Below, one piece after another: positions 20,324 to 29,243 of a stretch of 64,000 nt of DNA. The translations under genes were made by a program, and so were the position numbers. This stretch comes from Bacteroidaceae bacterium (GTDB taxonomy: Bacteria; Bacteroidota; Bacteroidia; Bacteroidales; Bacteroidaceae), in assembly GCA_016286165.1 (NCBI GenBank), contig JAEESE010000011.1, positions 1-64,000 of the forward strand, given 5' to 3'. The first letter of the stretch is position 1. Every line of letters starts with the position of its first letter. The notes under the pieces were generated by a model that worked only from the letters and a program-made list of their open reading frames with translations, made no database searches and was not told where the DNA came from.

Positions 20324-20447
20324 ATAAAAAGATTGTTGTGGAAAGCCCGTTGTCAAAAGTTTTTTCACACATCGAGAGAAAAGAGTCCTTAAGTGCTACA
20401 ATAAAATCATTATCTTACTATTCCTGTCATGAAAAAGGTTTCTAACT

Positions 20448-20516
20448 GCTATATCAAAAAAATGGTGATTATATACTATTTGACCCCAGCGCCCCAACGG
20501 GGCAGCAAGCAGTGCC
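20448..20516. repeat. Second copy of the dispersed leader + hairpin repeat (hairpin core inverted)
   Basis: TATATCaAAAAAATGG..TTGaCCCCAgCGCC leader then GCCCCAACGGGGCAGCAAGCAGTGCCCC. Confidence 0.8.
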
Positions 20517-20746
20517 CCTCCGTCGCCAGAACTCCTTTGGCAACGGAGAGACACTGCTCATTGGCCTTTCTTCAAGTGTGAAGCGTCCCTTTGGGCCGAG
20601 CGCAGGCCGCTCAATCCTTTACTCGCCTTGATGGTGACCACTCCCTCCCTAAAAGGTAGCGAAGGAACCAGGCGATTGACTAAATGTCAATCGACCATGA
20701 GCGGCCGAAGCAGACCTCTTATGAGGAGGGTGGACAGCGGGGGGCT

Positions 20747-23272
20747 TTACTTCCCCAGTATCACATTCACCAACGCCGTCACGTCAGCTATGGTGATGCT
20801 GCCGTCCTGGTTCACGTCGGCAGCCAGGTGATCGTACTGATATGGTTCGGTGTTGTCCTTGCCCAAGATGATGTTCACGAGGGCTGTGACGTCGGCAATG
20901 GTGATGCTGCCGTCGCGGTTCACGTCGCCAATGAGGCCGCCGGACTTCATGACTTTGAAGGTGACCACTACCGGACGGTGGTCGCCGAGGGGCTTGGTGT
21001 TGCCGTCGTGGTCTACGCTGTCGTAGGTGTAGTCCTGCTCGATGCGGAAACTCTGGGGCACGAGTTGAAGGGTGTTGCCTACCCATGGGTTCACGTAAAT
21101 GACCTTGTCCACTACCTCGTAGTTAGCGTAGTTGCCTGGGTCGCTCTGGTCGGTCAGGTCGCCCATGTCGGTGGTGGGCTGCTTGCCGTCGCGGCAGAGC
21201 TCCACCCATACGTCGGTGGCGGTGAGGCTCTTGCTGAGTCGTGCGGAGAAGTTGGAGGCGATGTCCTCGCGTGTCCAACGGCTGTTGGTGTCGCCCAGGA
21301 TGAGCTTGGGGCGCGAGGAGTCGGTGGCGTTGACGGCCTCGGCGAGCTGTCGCCACTGCGCCTCGCGCGAGGCTGTGGCATCGCCGGCGTCCATGTGGAG
21401 TATGAAGACGTCGATGACGGTGCCGTCGGCGAGTGTCAGGTCGTAATGGCGGTAGCCCTTCTTGACGTATTGGTTGCCTTCGGTGGCTTCCATGCTCTCC
21501 CACTGAGTCCAACTCTCCTTCGTGGCATCGCAGGTGCTGTTCTTCCACAGAAGGTTAAGGCCGTCGGTGTCGAAGCGGAAACCGTTTATCAGCATCTCAA
21601 GACTCAGACCATCGGCACTCAGCGTGGTGCGTATGGTGCCGCAGGAGTAGTTGTCCTTGAGCGATTCCATGAGCGAACCGTTGTAGTTGAAGTCCTCGCT
21701 GCAGCCTATGATGTCGTAACCCTTGGCGGCGAGGTACTGACTAATCTTCTTGGTGCCGTCGCTGCCGGGGCCGTCCTCGTTGAGGGTATACGTCAGAATC
21801 TTGTTGGGCAACCCGTCTACGTTCAGCGCCGCAGCTGTGAACTCGCTCTCCTGCATGGTGCGCGTCTTGCTGATGACGAGTGTGGCATCGTTGCGTGAGG
21901 TCTTGAAATAGCAGCGGCCGCGGGCGAGCGTCATCTCACGCTCTACGGGAGAGCTTACGACATCGCTGAGCGACTTGTCGCCTTCGGTGCTGTAGACCAT
22001 GTCGGTGATATTGCCCGTTAGGCGGTACTCGGTGCGATAGTCGGCATCGTAGTAATACCACTGTTCGGGCTGGAGAATAGCCGTGGCGGTGTTTGGCAGA
22101 GGCAGTGCGGCGCCGTTGAGGGTGATGCCGTGGCAGATGAGGTGTAGGTCGTCGACCTTGAAGAAGGTCTGCGTCTCACCACCGTGCCCTTCCACCCACC
22201 ACAAACCGGTGCTGCCAGCGGTTATCGTAAGCCGCCCGCCCTCGCCTACGGTGACGTCAACGGCTACAGGAATGCCTGTGGCGTCGTTCTGTCCGTCCAC
22301 GGTGACCGTGGTGCCGTTGGCTGTGAGCGTCACGGTGCGTCCTTCCCATGTGCAGATCTGAGCACTGAGCGTGTAGTCGCCGCTGGGAAGGTCGATGGTC
22401 TGCGTGACGCCTAAATCGGGCGACCACCACTGATAAGCGTTGAGGAGGTAGCCGCCCTCCTTGCCCGTCATGCCATAGTCGCGGGCCTTGAACTCATCGT
22501 TGCCGTTCGGTTCTTTGTTCAAGAGCGTCCATCCTGTTTCATCACCAGTTTCGAACGAGGGATTGGTGATGAGCCACGTGGCATCAACGGGGTTGGTGGG
22601 TGAAGCCGCCAGCAGCTCACCGCGATGTGCTGAAATGTACATGGCCATGAGGTCGGCCTTGGCTATGCGGAACAGGCGGTAGTGGCCTGCGAGGTCGTCG
22701 TCGGTGTTCTTACGGTTGAGCGCCATAGGCTCGCCGTCCTCTACGCGGTTGTTCCATGGTCCGAGATATCCGCTTGCCCAGTTGCCGCTGGACATGGGAT
22801 ACTTGCCGCTCTCGAAAATCCAGTAGCCGTCGGCGAAGGAGGGGGTGAGGAAACTCCATTCGTCGATGCTCTTGTCCGTAAAAGTATTTACGAACATATA
22901 GCCGGCGTTGTCGTGCGTCTGGAATAGGTCGGCACTATAAACCGCGTTGCGCAGCCCTACGTACTGTCCGCTCTTCTCGATAGTGAAAAAGTTTGTGAGG
23001 TCGAGCGCAGGATCGTTGTCTGCCGATTTATAGCGCAACGCTTTCGACTCTACACTTGCCCAGTCCGGCTTGCTTTCATAGCTGCCAATGCCTACGATGA
23101 GGCTTGTGCTCTCTGCCGGAACGAGGATGTAAAAATCGTCGGCATTGCCTGTTATCCCGCTTAAAGCGGTTACCTCGGTGAAACCGCGGTCGGTGGTTAG
23201 GAACGTGGTGTAGTCCTGGGCGGCAGCCAAGGTGGCGCACAGGATGAAAGCGGTAAGGATAGATTTACGCAT
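20747..23272 (-). CDS. secreted endonuclease/exonuclease/phosphatase-fold protein with C-terminal dockerin-like repeats
   Basis: Start set at MRKSILTAFILCATLAAAQ; FILHMDAGD, LILGDTNSRW, LGDHRPVVVTF motifs; dockerin-like C-term. Confidence 0.8.
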   Translation of the reverse strand: MRKSILTAFILCATLAAAQDYTTFLTTDRGFTEVTALSGITGNADDFYILVPAESTSLIVGIGSYESKPDWASVESKALRYKSADNDPALDLTNFFTIEKSGQYVGLRNAVYSADLFQTHDNAGYMFVNTFTDKSIDEWSFLTPSFADGYWIFESGKYPMSSGNWASGYLGPWNNRVEDGEPMALNRKNTDDDLAGHYRLFRIAKADLMAMYISAHRGELLAASPTNPVDATWLITNPSFETGDETGWTLLNKEPNGNDEFKARDYGMTGKEGGYLLNAYQWWSPDLGVTQTIDLPSGDYTLSAQICTWEGRTVTLTANGTTVTVDGQNDATGIPVAVDVTVGEGGRLTITAGSTGLWWVEGHGGETQTFFKVDDLHLICHGITLNGAALPLPNTATAILQPEQWYYYDADYRTEYRLTGNITDMVYSTEGDKSLSDVVSSPVEREMTLARGRCYFKTSRNDATLVISKTRTMQESEFTAAALNVDGLPNKILTYTLNEDGPGSDGTKKISQYLAAKGYDIIGCSEDFNYNGSLMESLKDNYSCGTIRTTLSADGLSLEMLINGFRFDTDGLNLLWKNSTCDATKESWTQWESMEATEGNQYVKKGYRHYDLTLADGTVIDVFILHMDAGDATASREAQWRQLAEAVNATDSSRPKLILGDTNSRWTREDIASNFSARLSKSLTATDVWVELCRDGKQPTTDMGDLTDQSDPGNYANYEVVDKVIYVNPWVGNTLQLVPQSFRIEQDYTYDSVDHDGNTKPLGDHRPVVVTFKVMKSGGLIGDVNRDGSITIADVTALVNIILGKDNTEPYQYDHLAADVNQDGSITIADVTALVNVILGK

Positions 23273-23305
23273 GAGGGGAACTGATAGTTTGAAAAATCTT
23301 GTCCG

Positions 23306-23313
23306 CAAATATA
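23306..23313 (-). promoter_or_regulatory. -7 box (TATATTTG) upstream of the EEP-fold gene
   Basis: CAAATATA on + strand, ~34 bp upstream of start. Confidence 0.4.
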
Positions 23314-23410
23314 GTGTTTCCTTCCATATCTGCTGCTCACTACAATCATTTTTTTTACCATGACAGGTGTTTTTGCATTGGTGAGCATGGTTAAAACTTA
23401 AAAAACAACA

Positions 23411-23444
23411 CAAGAGGGTGAACCAATGCGGCTCACCCTCTTGT
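23411..23444 (-). terminator. Terminator in the region downstream of pnp
   Basis: CAAGAGGGTGA..TCACCCTCTTG followed on the minus strand by gttgtttttt. Confidence 0.6.
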
Positions 23445-23447
23445 TAT

Positions 23448-23580
23448 CAATTTACTATTTAAGAATTTACAATTTACTATTTATGTACAATTTAATTATT
23501 TGGCAATTTAGCTTGAAGGATTTGCAAATAAATCCCATCATAAATAAATTGTAAATAGTAAATTGCTAAATTGTAAATAA
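23448..23580. repeat. AT-rich array with 22-bp-spaced direct copies and an inverted arm
   Basis: CAATTTACTATTTA at 23448 and 23470 (22 bp apart), inverted copy 23552-23565; AAATTGT at 23546 and 23568 (22 bp apart). Confidence 0.75.
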
Positions 23581-23604
23581 ATATCCGAAACTTGAGTCGT
23601 AGGA

Positions 23605-25860
23605 TTATTCCTCGCGGCGTGGACGGTGCTCGCCACGTTCTCCACGTTCTCCGCGTTCGGGGCGTTCGCGACGCTCGCCACGCTCACCACGCTCGGGACG
23701 CTGGCGGGGCGGACGCTCGACATAACCTTCGGGCTTCGGGATGAGCACGCGGTGCGAGAGCTTGAACTTACCTGTCTTCGGGTCGATGTCCAGGAGCTTA
23801 ACGGTCAGCTTGTCGCCTTCCTTAAGACCGGCTTCCTCGACGGTCTCGAGGCGCTTCCAGTCGATCTCGGAGATGTGGAGCAGACCGTCCTTGCCCGGCA
23901 TGAACTCTACGAAGCAGCCGTAAGGCATGATGGAGCGGATGGTGCCTTCGTAGACCTCGCCCACTTCGGGCACGGCGACGATGGCACGGATCTTGGCCAA
24001 TGCGGCGTTGATGCTCTCGGCATTGGGGCCGCTGACCTGCACCTTGCCCACACCGTCCTCTTCGTCGATGGTGATGGTGGCACCGGTATCTTCCTGCATG
24101 CCTTGGATAATCTTTCCGCCAGGGCCGATTACGGCACCGATGAACTCCTTCGGGATGATGAGCTGCTCGATGCGGGGGACGTGAGGCTTGAGCTCGGGAC
24201 GCGGTTCGGGCATGCACTCGAGAATCTTGCCGAGGATGTGCTCGCGAGCCTGCTTGGCCTGCATGAGGGCCTTCTCAAGAATCTCGTAGCTGAGGCCGTC
24301 GCACTTGATATCCATCTGCGTTGCGGTGAGACCGTCCTTCGTACCAGTGGTCTTGAAGTCCATGTCACCGAGGTGGTCCTCGTCGCCGAGGATATCTGAG
24401 AGCACTGCATATTTCTCTTCACCGGGGTTCTTGATAAGACCCATAGCAATGCCGCTGACGGGCTTCTTGATGGGCACACCGGCGTCCATGAGGGCGAGGG
24501 TACCTGCGCAGACGGTAGCCATGGAGCTGGAACCGTTCGACTCGAGAATGTCGCTGACGACGCGGACGGTGTAGGGATAGTCTGCAGGAATCTGACCCTT
24601 CAAGGCGCGCCATGCAAGGTGGCCGTGACCAATCTCGCGACGGCCTACGCCGCGCTGTGCCTTAGCCTCGCCAGTGGAGAAGGGCGGGAAGTTGTAGTGG
24701 AGCAGGAAGCGCTGGTAGGAGCGGTCGAGGACATCGTCCACGAGCTTCTCGTCGAGCTTGGTGCCGAGGGTGACGGTGGAGAGAGACTGAGTCTCGCCAC
24801 GCGTGAAGATGGAGCTTCCGTGAGGACCGGGCAGGGGACTGACCTCGCACCAGATGGGGCGAATGTCGGTGGTGCCGCGACCGTCGAGACGGATTCCTTC
24901 GTCGAGAATGCAACGGCGCATGGCGTCGCGCTCCACGTCGTGGTAGTAGCGGTCCACGAGGGCGTTCTTCTCTTCGAGCTCGGCAGCCTCCATGTCGGCA
25001 TGAGCCTCAGCGTAGCGCACCTTGAAGTCCTCGCGAACTTTCTCGAAGGCTTCGGCACGGGCGTGCTTCTCGAGAGCCTGCTTGGTGATGTCGTAAGCGG
25101 GCTGGTAGCACTCCTTGTTGACCTGCTCGCGCAGCTCCTCGTCGTTGACCTCGTGGCAGTATTCGCGCTTGACGTCCTTGCCGAGTTCCTTGCTGAGCTC
25201 CTTCTGCAGGCGGCACATGGGCTTGATGGCTTCGTGGGCGACCTTGAGGGCCTGGAGCAGATCCTGCTCGCTGACCTCCTTCATCTCGCCTTCCACCATC
25301 ATGATATTCTCTTCGGTGGCACCGACCATGATGTCCATGTCGGCGTCCTTCATCTGTTCGAAGGTGGGATCAACGATGTATTCGCCGTTGAGACGGATTA
25401 CGCGCACTTCGGAGATAGGACCCTCGAAGGGGATGTCGGAGCAGCTGAGGGCTGCTGATGCGGCGAAGCCGGCCAATGCGTCGGGCATGTCCACGCCGTC
25501 GGCAGAATACAGATTGACATTTACATACACCTCAGCGTGGTAGTTGCTGGGGAAGAGGGGACGGAGCGCACGGTCGACGAGGCGACAGGTGAGGATTTCG
25601 TCGTCATTAGCCTTGCCTTCGCGCTTCGTGAAGCCGCCGGGAAAACGGCCGGCAGCCGAATATTTCTCGCGATACTCTACTTGAAGGGGCATGAAATCAG
25701 TTCCGGGGACGGCATCCTGGGCGGCACAAACTGTGGCCAGAAGCATCGTGTTCCCCATGCGGAGCATAACGGCTCCGTCAGCTTGCTTGGCAAGCTTGCC
25801 AGTCTCGATGGAAATCTCGCGGCCATCGGGCAACTGGACTGTCTTGGTGATTACGTTCAT
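23605..25860 (-). CDS. pnp: polyribonucleotide nucleotidyltransferase
   Basis: Start set at [26 protein letters not shown] and S1 domains; RGE-rich C-terminus. Confidence 0.96.
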   Translation of the reverse strand: MNVITKTVQLPDGREISIETGKLAKQADGAVMLRMGNTMLLATVCAAQDAVPGTDFMPLQVEYREKYSAAGRFPGGFTKREGKANDDEILTCRLVDRALRPLFPSNYHAEVYVNVNLYSADGVDMPDALAGFAASAALSCSDIPFEGPISEVRVIRLNGEYIVDPTFEQMKDADMDIMVGATEENIMMVEGEMKEVSEQDLLQALKVAHEAIKPMCRLQKELSKELGKDVKREYCHEVNDEELREQVNKECYQPAYDITKQALEKHARAEAFEKVREDFKVRYAEAHADMEAAELEEKNALVDRYYHDVERDAMRRCILDEGIRLDGRGTTDIRPIWCEVSPLPGPHGSSIFTRGETQSLSTVTLGTKLDEKLVDDVLDRSYQRFLLHYNFPPFSTGEAKAQRGVGRREIGHGHLAWRALKGQIPADYPYTVRVVSDILESNGSSSMATVCAGTLALMDAGVPIKKPVSGIAMGLIKNPGEEKYAVLSDILGDEDHLGDMDFKTTGTKDGLTATQMDIKCDGLSYEILEKALMQAKQAREHILGKILECMPEPRPELKPHVPRIEQLIIPKEFIGAVIGPGGKIIQGMQEDTGATITIDEEDGVGKVQVSGPNAESINAALAKIRAIVAVPEVGEVYEGTIRSIMPYGCFVEFMPGKDGLLHISEIDWKRLETVEEAGLKEGDKLTVKLLDIDPKTGKFKLSHRVLIPKPEGYVERPPRQRPERGERGERRERPERGERGERGEHRPRREE

Positions 25861-25980
25861 CTTTAAGATTTTACTGTTTTGACTTAAACATCTATTTTTT
25901 CGGTATAACGATATTGCATGATAGCGGTATAACGAGCTTTGCTTTGAGCGTTTTCGGCGCATGCTTGCCCAAAATCCGCG

Positions 25981-25988
25981 CAAAGGTA
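25981..25988 (-). promoter_or_regulatory. -7 box (TACCTTTG) upstream of pnp
   Basis: CAAAGGTA on + strand. Confidence 0.5.
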
Positions 25989-25992
25989 CGAA

Positions 25993-26030
25993 TTAAAGTT
26001 TAAAGTTTAAAGTTTAAGGTTTAAAGATTT
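25993..26030. repeat. 7-bp tandem repeat AAAGTTT x ~4
   Basis: aattaaagtttaaagtttaaagtttaaggtttaaag. Confidence 0.8.
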
Positions 26031-26081
26031 TCCCTTAGGGCTGAAAAAGGCCCGTTTTTATGTTTTTTTAAGTATTCGGCC

Positions 26082-28883
26082 CTACTTTATCACCGGCTTC
26101 AACTCGTCGGGCGAATCGTTGGTGAACATATTCACAGCCGGGGCATCGTGGATGAAGAGGTTGCGGAGGGCATCGGCCGTGAGGTCGAGTTCGGGCTGGA
26201 AATCTGACGAGAGCATATAGCTGATGATGCTGGAGCGAAGCTGGCGCGCTACGATGCGGTGGTCGAGGTCCGATGTGAGGTCGAAGGTGGTCAGTATGAG
26301 TCGTCCGCTTAGAACACGCGCCTCAAGTAGCATTGCCAGTCGGCGGCTGAGGTGCCACGTGTCGATAGGTTGCACGATAGGCATATAACTGGCTGGGAAT
26401 TCAGCGAGGTTTATGCATTGTGCGCGGTTGGTGAGCTCCCACCATTGCAAGTCCTGCCATTCATCGGTGGGGAAAAGGCGGAAGATGGGATGATTCTTTT
26501 GAATGTAAGCTCCGGTGGTGTGAGGGGGTTTCATCTTGAACCAAGAGGTGTTCCAGAACACAGGCAGGAACCGATGCACTACGTCGGCGCCGTAGCGGAT
26601 ACGGCCACCTGCACACAGTAGGACGTCGTGACCGCCCTTCAACTGCTCTAATGCAGAATCAACGGAGGCCGTTATGAACAACCCCTCATCTTCAACCTTT
26701 TCTCTTTTCCCTTTATTCTTTAACCTCTGCTCTCCATTCTTTAACCTCTGCTCTCCAATAGCCTTTTCTCTCCCGTCATGCGGATAAACCCAGAAGTTCC
26801 AGTGGTTTCGGCCTTTGTCGGCCGCGGTTATCGTCAGTGAGAGTTTTGCAGCCTGTGATACAGAACTGGGCATGAAGGTGATGTCGCTGCCTGGCGTCAC
26901 AGAGCCTTCCTGCAGCACTGCATCGTCGAGGGAAATGGTGTAATGCAGCGTGGTGATAGGGTAGGCAAGTGGGTTGTAGAGCTGCGTACCTATGGTTATA
27001 GTGTCGCACTGCTCGAAGGTGAACCGTGGGAAGCGCGCTAATGGCACCACCTCTGAGCAGAACTCACGCCAGTCGGCGGCGGTGCAGTAGCCTTTCTCGC
27101 GCCAGTGCACGTTGAGCACGCCCACGAGAGCCGTGCCTTGGCCACTGTAGTCGTTGAGGCTTAGCAGTTGAAAACCAGCGTAGTGCGGTGTTCGCAGATG
27201 ACGCTCTATTTCGTATTTGTAAGCCAATGTCTGAAGGCGCCCGCTGGCATAGAGGAAACGTTGTGCCATCTCCGCCATGCCGTTCTTGGCCAATAGGTCA
27301 TGGAATATCTCGAAGTTCTTTGCCTTGTAGGCGCCGGTGTATTGCGGAATCTCACGGAAATCAGGGAAGGCGCACCACTGACCTTGTTCATGACTGATTA
27401 ACGGACCGGTTCCTTCACCGTCCCTGGCGGCGAGATAGTTTCTTGGGTTGGCTATTTGTTGGCTGAAATCATCGTCGCTCGAGGGCCGCCGTTGGTTCCA
27501 TTCCAGACCGCGTGCTCCGCCTTTTACATGGTATTCGGAACCTTTGTCCCATTGCCAGCCTCCGCCCACACTGGCTGTGCAGTATAGACGCGAAGGGTCG
27601 TAAGCGCGCATCTCTTTGACGAATGCCTCGCCCCATTCCACCCAGCGGCCGGCAGGCTCGTTGCCTGCAGCAAGCATCACCAGCGATGGGTGAGCGCCGT
27701 AAGCGTCGATGATGCGTTTGCATTCGTTCACGAGGAACGTGTCGATGGGCATGCCGGCGCCCAGTTTTACGCCGTGGTTAGGCCATGAGGGACCTTCGGG
27801 TTGTAGGTAGAAGCCCAACCTGTCGGCTGCCACAAAGGCGGCCTCGGGCGGGCAGTAGCTATGGAAGCGCATATGGTTGAGGCCGTATTCCTTGCATTTG
27901 CTGAATATTCGCTCCCACGAAGCGGTGTCGGTAGGCGGAAAGCCCGTTTCGGGGAAACAGCAGTTCTCCACTGTGCCGCGTAGGTGCAAGGGCCGTCCGT
28001 TGAGCATAATCTCGCGTCCGCTGATGCTTGCCTGTCGGAAACCGAACGTCAGTTTCACCGGTGTGCCGTGGTAACTGACGGTGGCGGTATAGAGCTGTGG
28101 CCTCTGCTCATTCCATGGCTTGGCGTTAGGCACGTGAACATCGTAGGTCTGTTCGTTCACCATTATATGTACCATGCCTGAAGCGAGGTCGGTGGTCACG
28201 CGGCGACGCCAGATGAGAGGCTCTGCGCGCAGCTCTATGCGCCCGGCCAGTCCGTTCCAGTTGCCTTGTGTCTGGTCTGTCACACTGTGTGAGTCCTGAC
28301 CTACGCACACGTTTTCAATGCCGTTGTACACGGCTATGGCTAATGTGTTCTCCTTGCCGGCTTTGATGAAGGCAGAGATATCGTACTGATGCGGAGCGCT
28401 GAGCGACATCTGATGTCCCACACGATGGCCGTTGACGTATACGGTCGTCTCGATATGTGGTCGTTCAAGATAAAGCGTCACGGGCCGTCCGCGCCACGAG
28501 CGTGGCAGGTTTACAGAACGCACATACCATGCCATGCCCACGTAGTGCTTCCCTGGCGTGAGGAAGAACGGCAGTTTCACCTGGCCGGCGCGACGGTAGG
28601 GCTCCATAAACGGGTTGTGGTAGTAGCTCGAGTCGTAGAGCGAGCCCGTCCAAGGCGTACGTACGTCTATATCGTTGCCAAGGCCGTTGGTGAGCATGGA
28701 GCCGGGCAATGTTATCTTGCCCGTGATAATATCAGGGTTTCGCCACCAGCCTTCGGTGGCGCCGACGTTGGCTGGGTCTATGGTAAACCGCCACTCCCCA
28801 GCAAGCGAGATAATATCAGATGCAGAAGCAAGAACGGACGAAAAGAAGATGTAAAGGATAAATAACGACGACAAACGTTTCAT
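26082..28883 (-). CDS. glycoside hydrolase family 2 protein (beta-galactosidase/glucuronidase-like)
   Basis: Signal peptide MKRLSSLFILYIFFSSVLASA; GH2 sugar-binding domain; LHLRGTVENCCFPETGFPP, NHMRFHSYCPPEAAFVAAD, AAGNEP. Confidence 0.85.
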   Translation of the reverse strand: MKRLSSLFILYIFFSSVLASASDIISLAGEWRFTIDPANVGATEGWWRNPDIITGKITLPGSMLTNGLGNDIDVRTPWTGSLYDSSYYHNPFMEPYRRAGQVKLPFFLTPGKHYVGMAWYVRSVNLPRSWRGRPVTLYLERPHIETTVYVNGHRVGHQMSLSAPHQYDISAFIKAGKENTLAIAVYNGIENVCVGQDSHSVTDQTQGNWNGLAGRIELRAEPLIWRRRVTTDLASGMVHIMVNEQTYDVHVPNAKPWNEQRPQLYTATVSYHGTPVKLTFGFRQASISGREIMLNGRPLHLRGTVENCCFPETGFPPTDTASWERIFSKCKEYGLNHMRFHSYCPPEAAFVAADRLGFYLQPEGPSWPNHGVKLGAGMPIDTFLVNECKRIIDAYGAHPSLVMLAAGNEPAGRWVEWGEAFVKEMRAYDPSRLYCTASVGGGWQWDKGSEYHVKGGARGLEWNQRRPSSDDDFSQQIANPRNYLAARDGEGTGPLISHEQGQWCAFPDFREIPQYTGAYKAKNFEIFHDLLAKNGMAEMAQRFLYASGRLQTLAYKYEIERHLRTPHYAGFQLLSLNDYSGQGTALVGVLNVHWREKGYCTAADWREFCSEVVPLARFPRFTFEQCDTITIGTQLYNPLAYPITTLHYTISLDDAVLQEGSVTPGSDITFMPSSVSQAAKLSLTITAADKGRNHWNFWVYPHDGREKAIGEQRLKNGEQRLKNKGKREKVEDEGLFITASVDSALEQLKGGHDVLLCAGGRIRYGADVVHRFLPVFWNTSWFKMKPPHTTGAYIQKNHPIFRLFPTDEWQDLQWWELTNRAQCINLAEFPASYMPIVQPIDTWHLSRRLAMLLEARVLSGRLILTTFDLTSDLDHRIVARQLRSSIISYMLSSDFQPELDLTADALRNLFIHDAPAVNMFTNDSPDELKPVIK

Positions 28884-28918
28884 AACCATAGGCCTTAACA
28901 ATGAAATAATACTTGCAA

Positions 28919-28926
28919 CAAAGGTA
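28919..28926 (-). promoter_or_regulatory. -7 box (TACCTTTG) upstream of the GH2 gene
   Basis: CAAAGGTA on + strand. Confidence 0.45.
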
Positions 28927-29020
28927 ATTGTTTTTGCACACGTTGGGCTTAACAATGAAGAAAAATAAGGCTTGAGAAAACTTTTTTGGGAAAAACGCTT
29001 GTCGGAACGCAAAAAAGCAT

Positions 29021-29028
29021 TACCTTTG
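29021..29028 (+). promoter_or_regulatory. -7 box (TACCTTTG) with TTG 19 bp upstream, driving the tRNA
   Basis: cgcTTG-N19-TACCTTTG. Confidence 0.6.
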
Positions 29029-29063
29029 CACCCGCGTTCGAGAAAAACGGACGAGAAAACGAT

Positions 29064-29137
29064 GGCGGGATAGCTCAGCTGGTTAGAGCGCATGATTCAT
29101 AATCATGAGGTCCTCGGTTCAATCCCGAGTCCCGCTA
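29064..29137 (+). tRNA. tRNA-Met (CAT anticodon)
   Basis: GGCGGGATAGCTCAGCTGGTTAGAGCGCATGATTCATAATCATGAGGTCCTCGGTTCAATCCCGAGTCCCGCTA; cloverleaf, anticodon CAT (tRNA-Ile2 with lysidine not formally excluded). Confidence 0.93.
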
Positions 29138-29154
29138 CGTAAAAGGGCTAAGAA

Positions 29155-29202
29155 AAAACGCGGAGGCGCAGAGAGATATCTCAGCACTTCCGCGTTTTTG
29201 AC
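29155..29202 (+). terminator. Terminator after tRNA
   Basis: aaaaaaCGCGGAggcgcagagagatatctcagcactTCCGCGttttt. Confidence 0.65.
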
Positions 29203-29243
29203 TTTATATGTATTTAGAATTCATTTACCAAATACTAACTAAT

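Noticed and set aside
20684-21898. 404-aa plus-strand ORF
   Set aside because: Antisense to the EEP-dockerin gene; its apparent start lies in the hairpin-rich spacer and it has no domain signature.
24619-25458. 279-aa plus-strand ORF inside pnp
   Set aside because: Shadow ORF antisense to PNPase.
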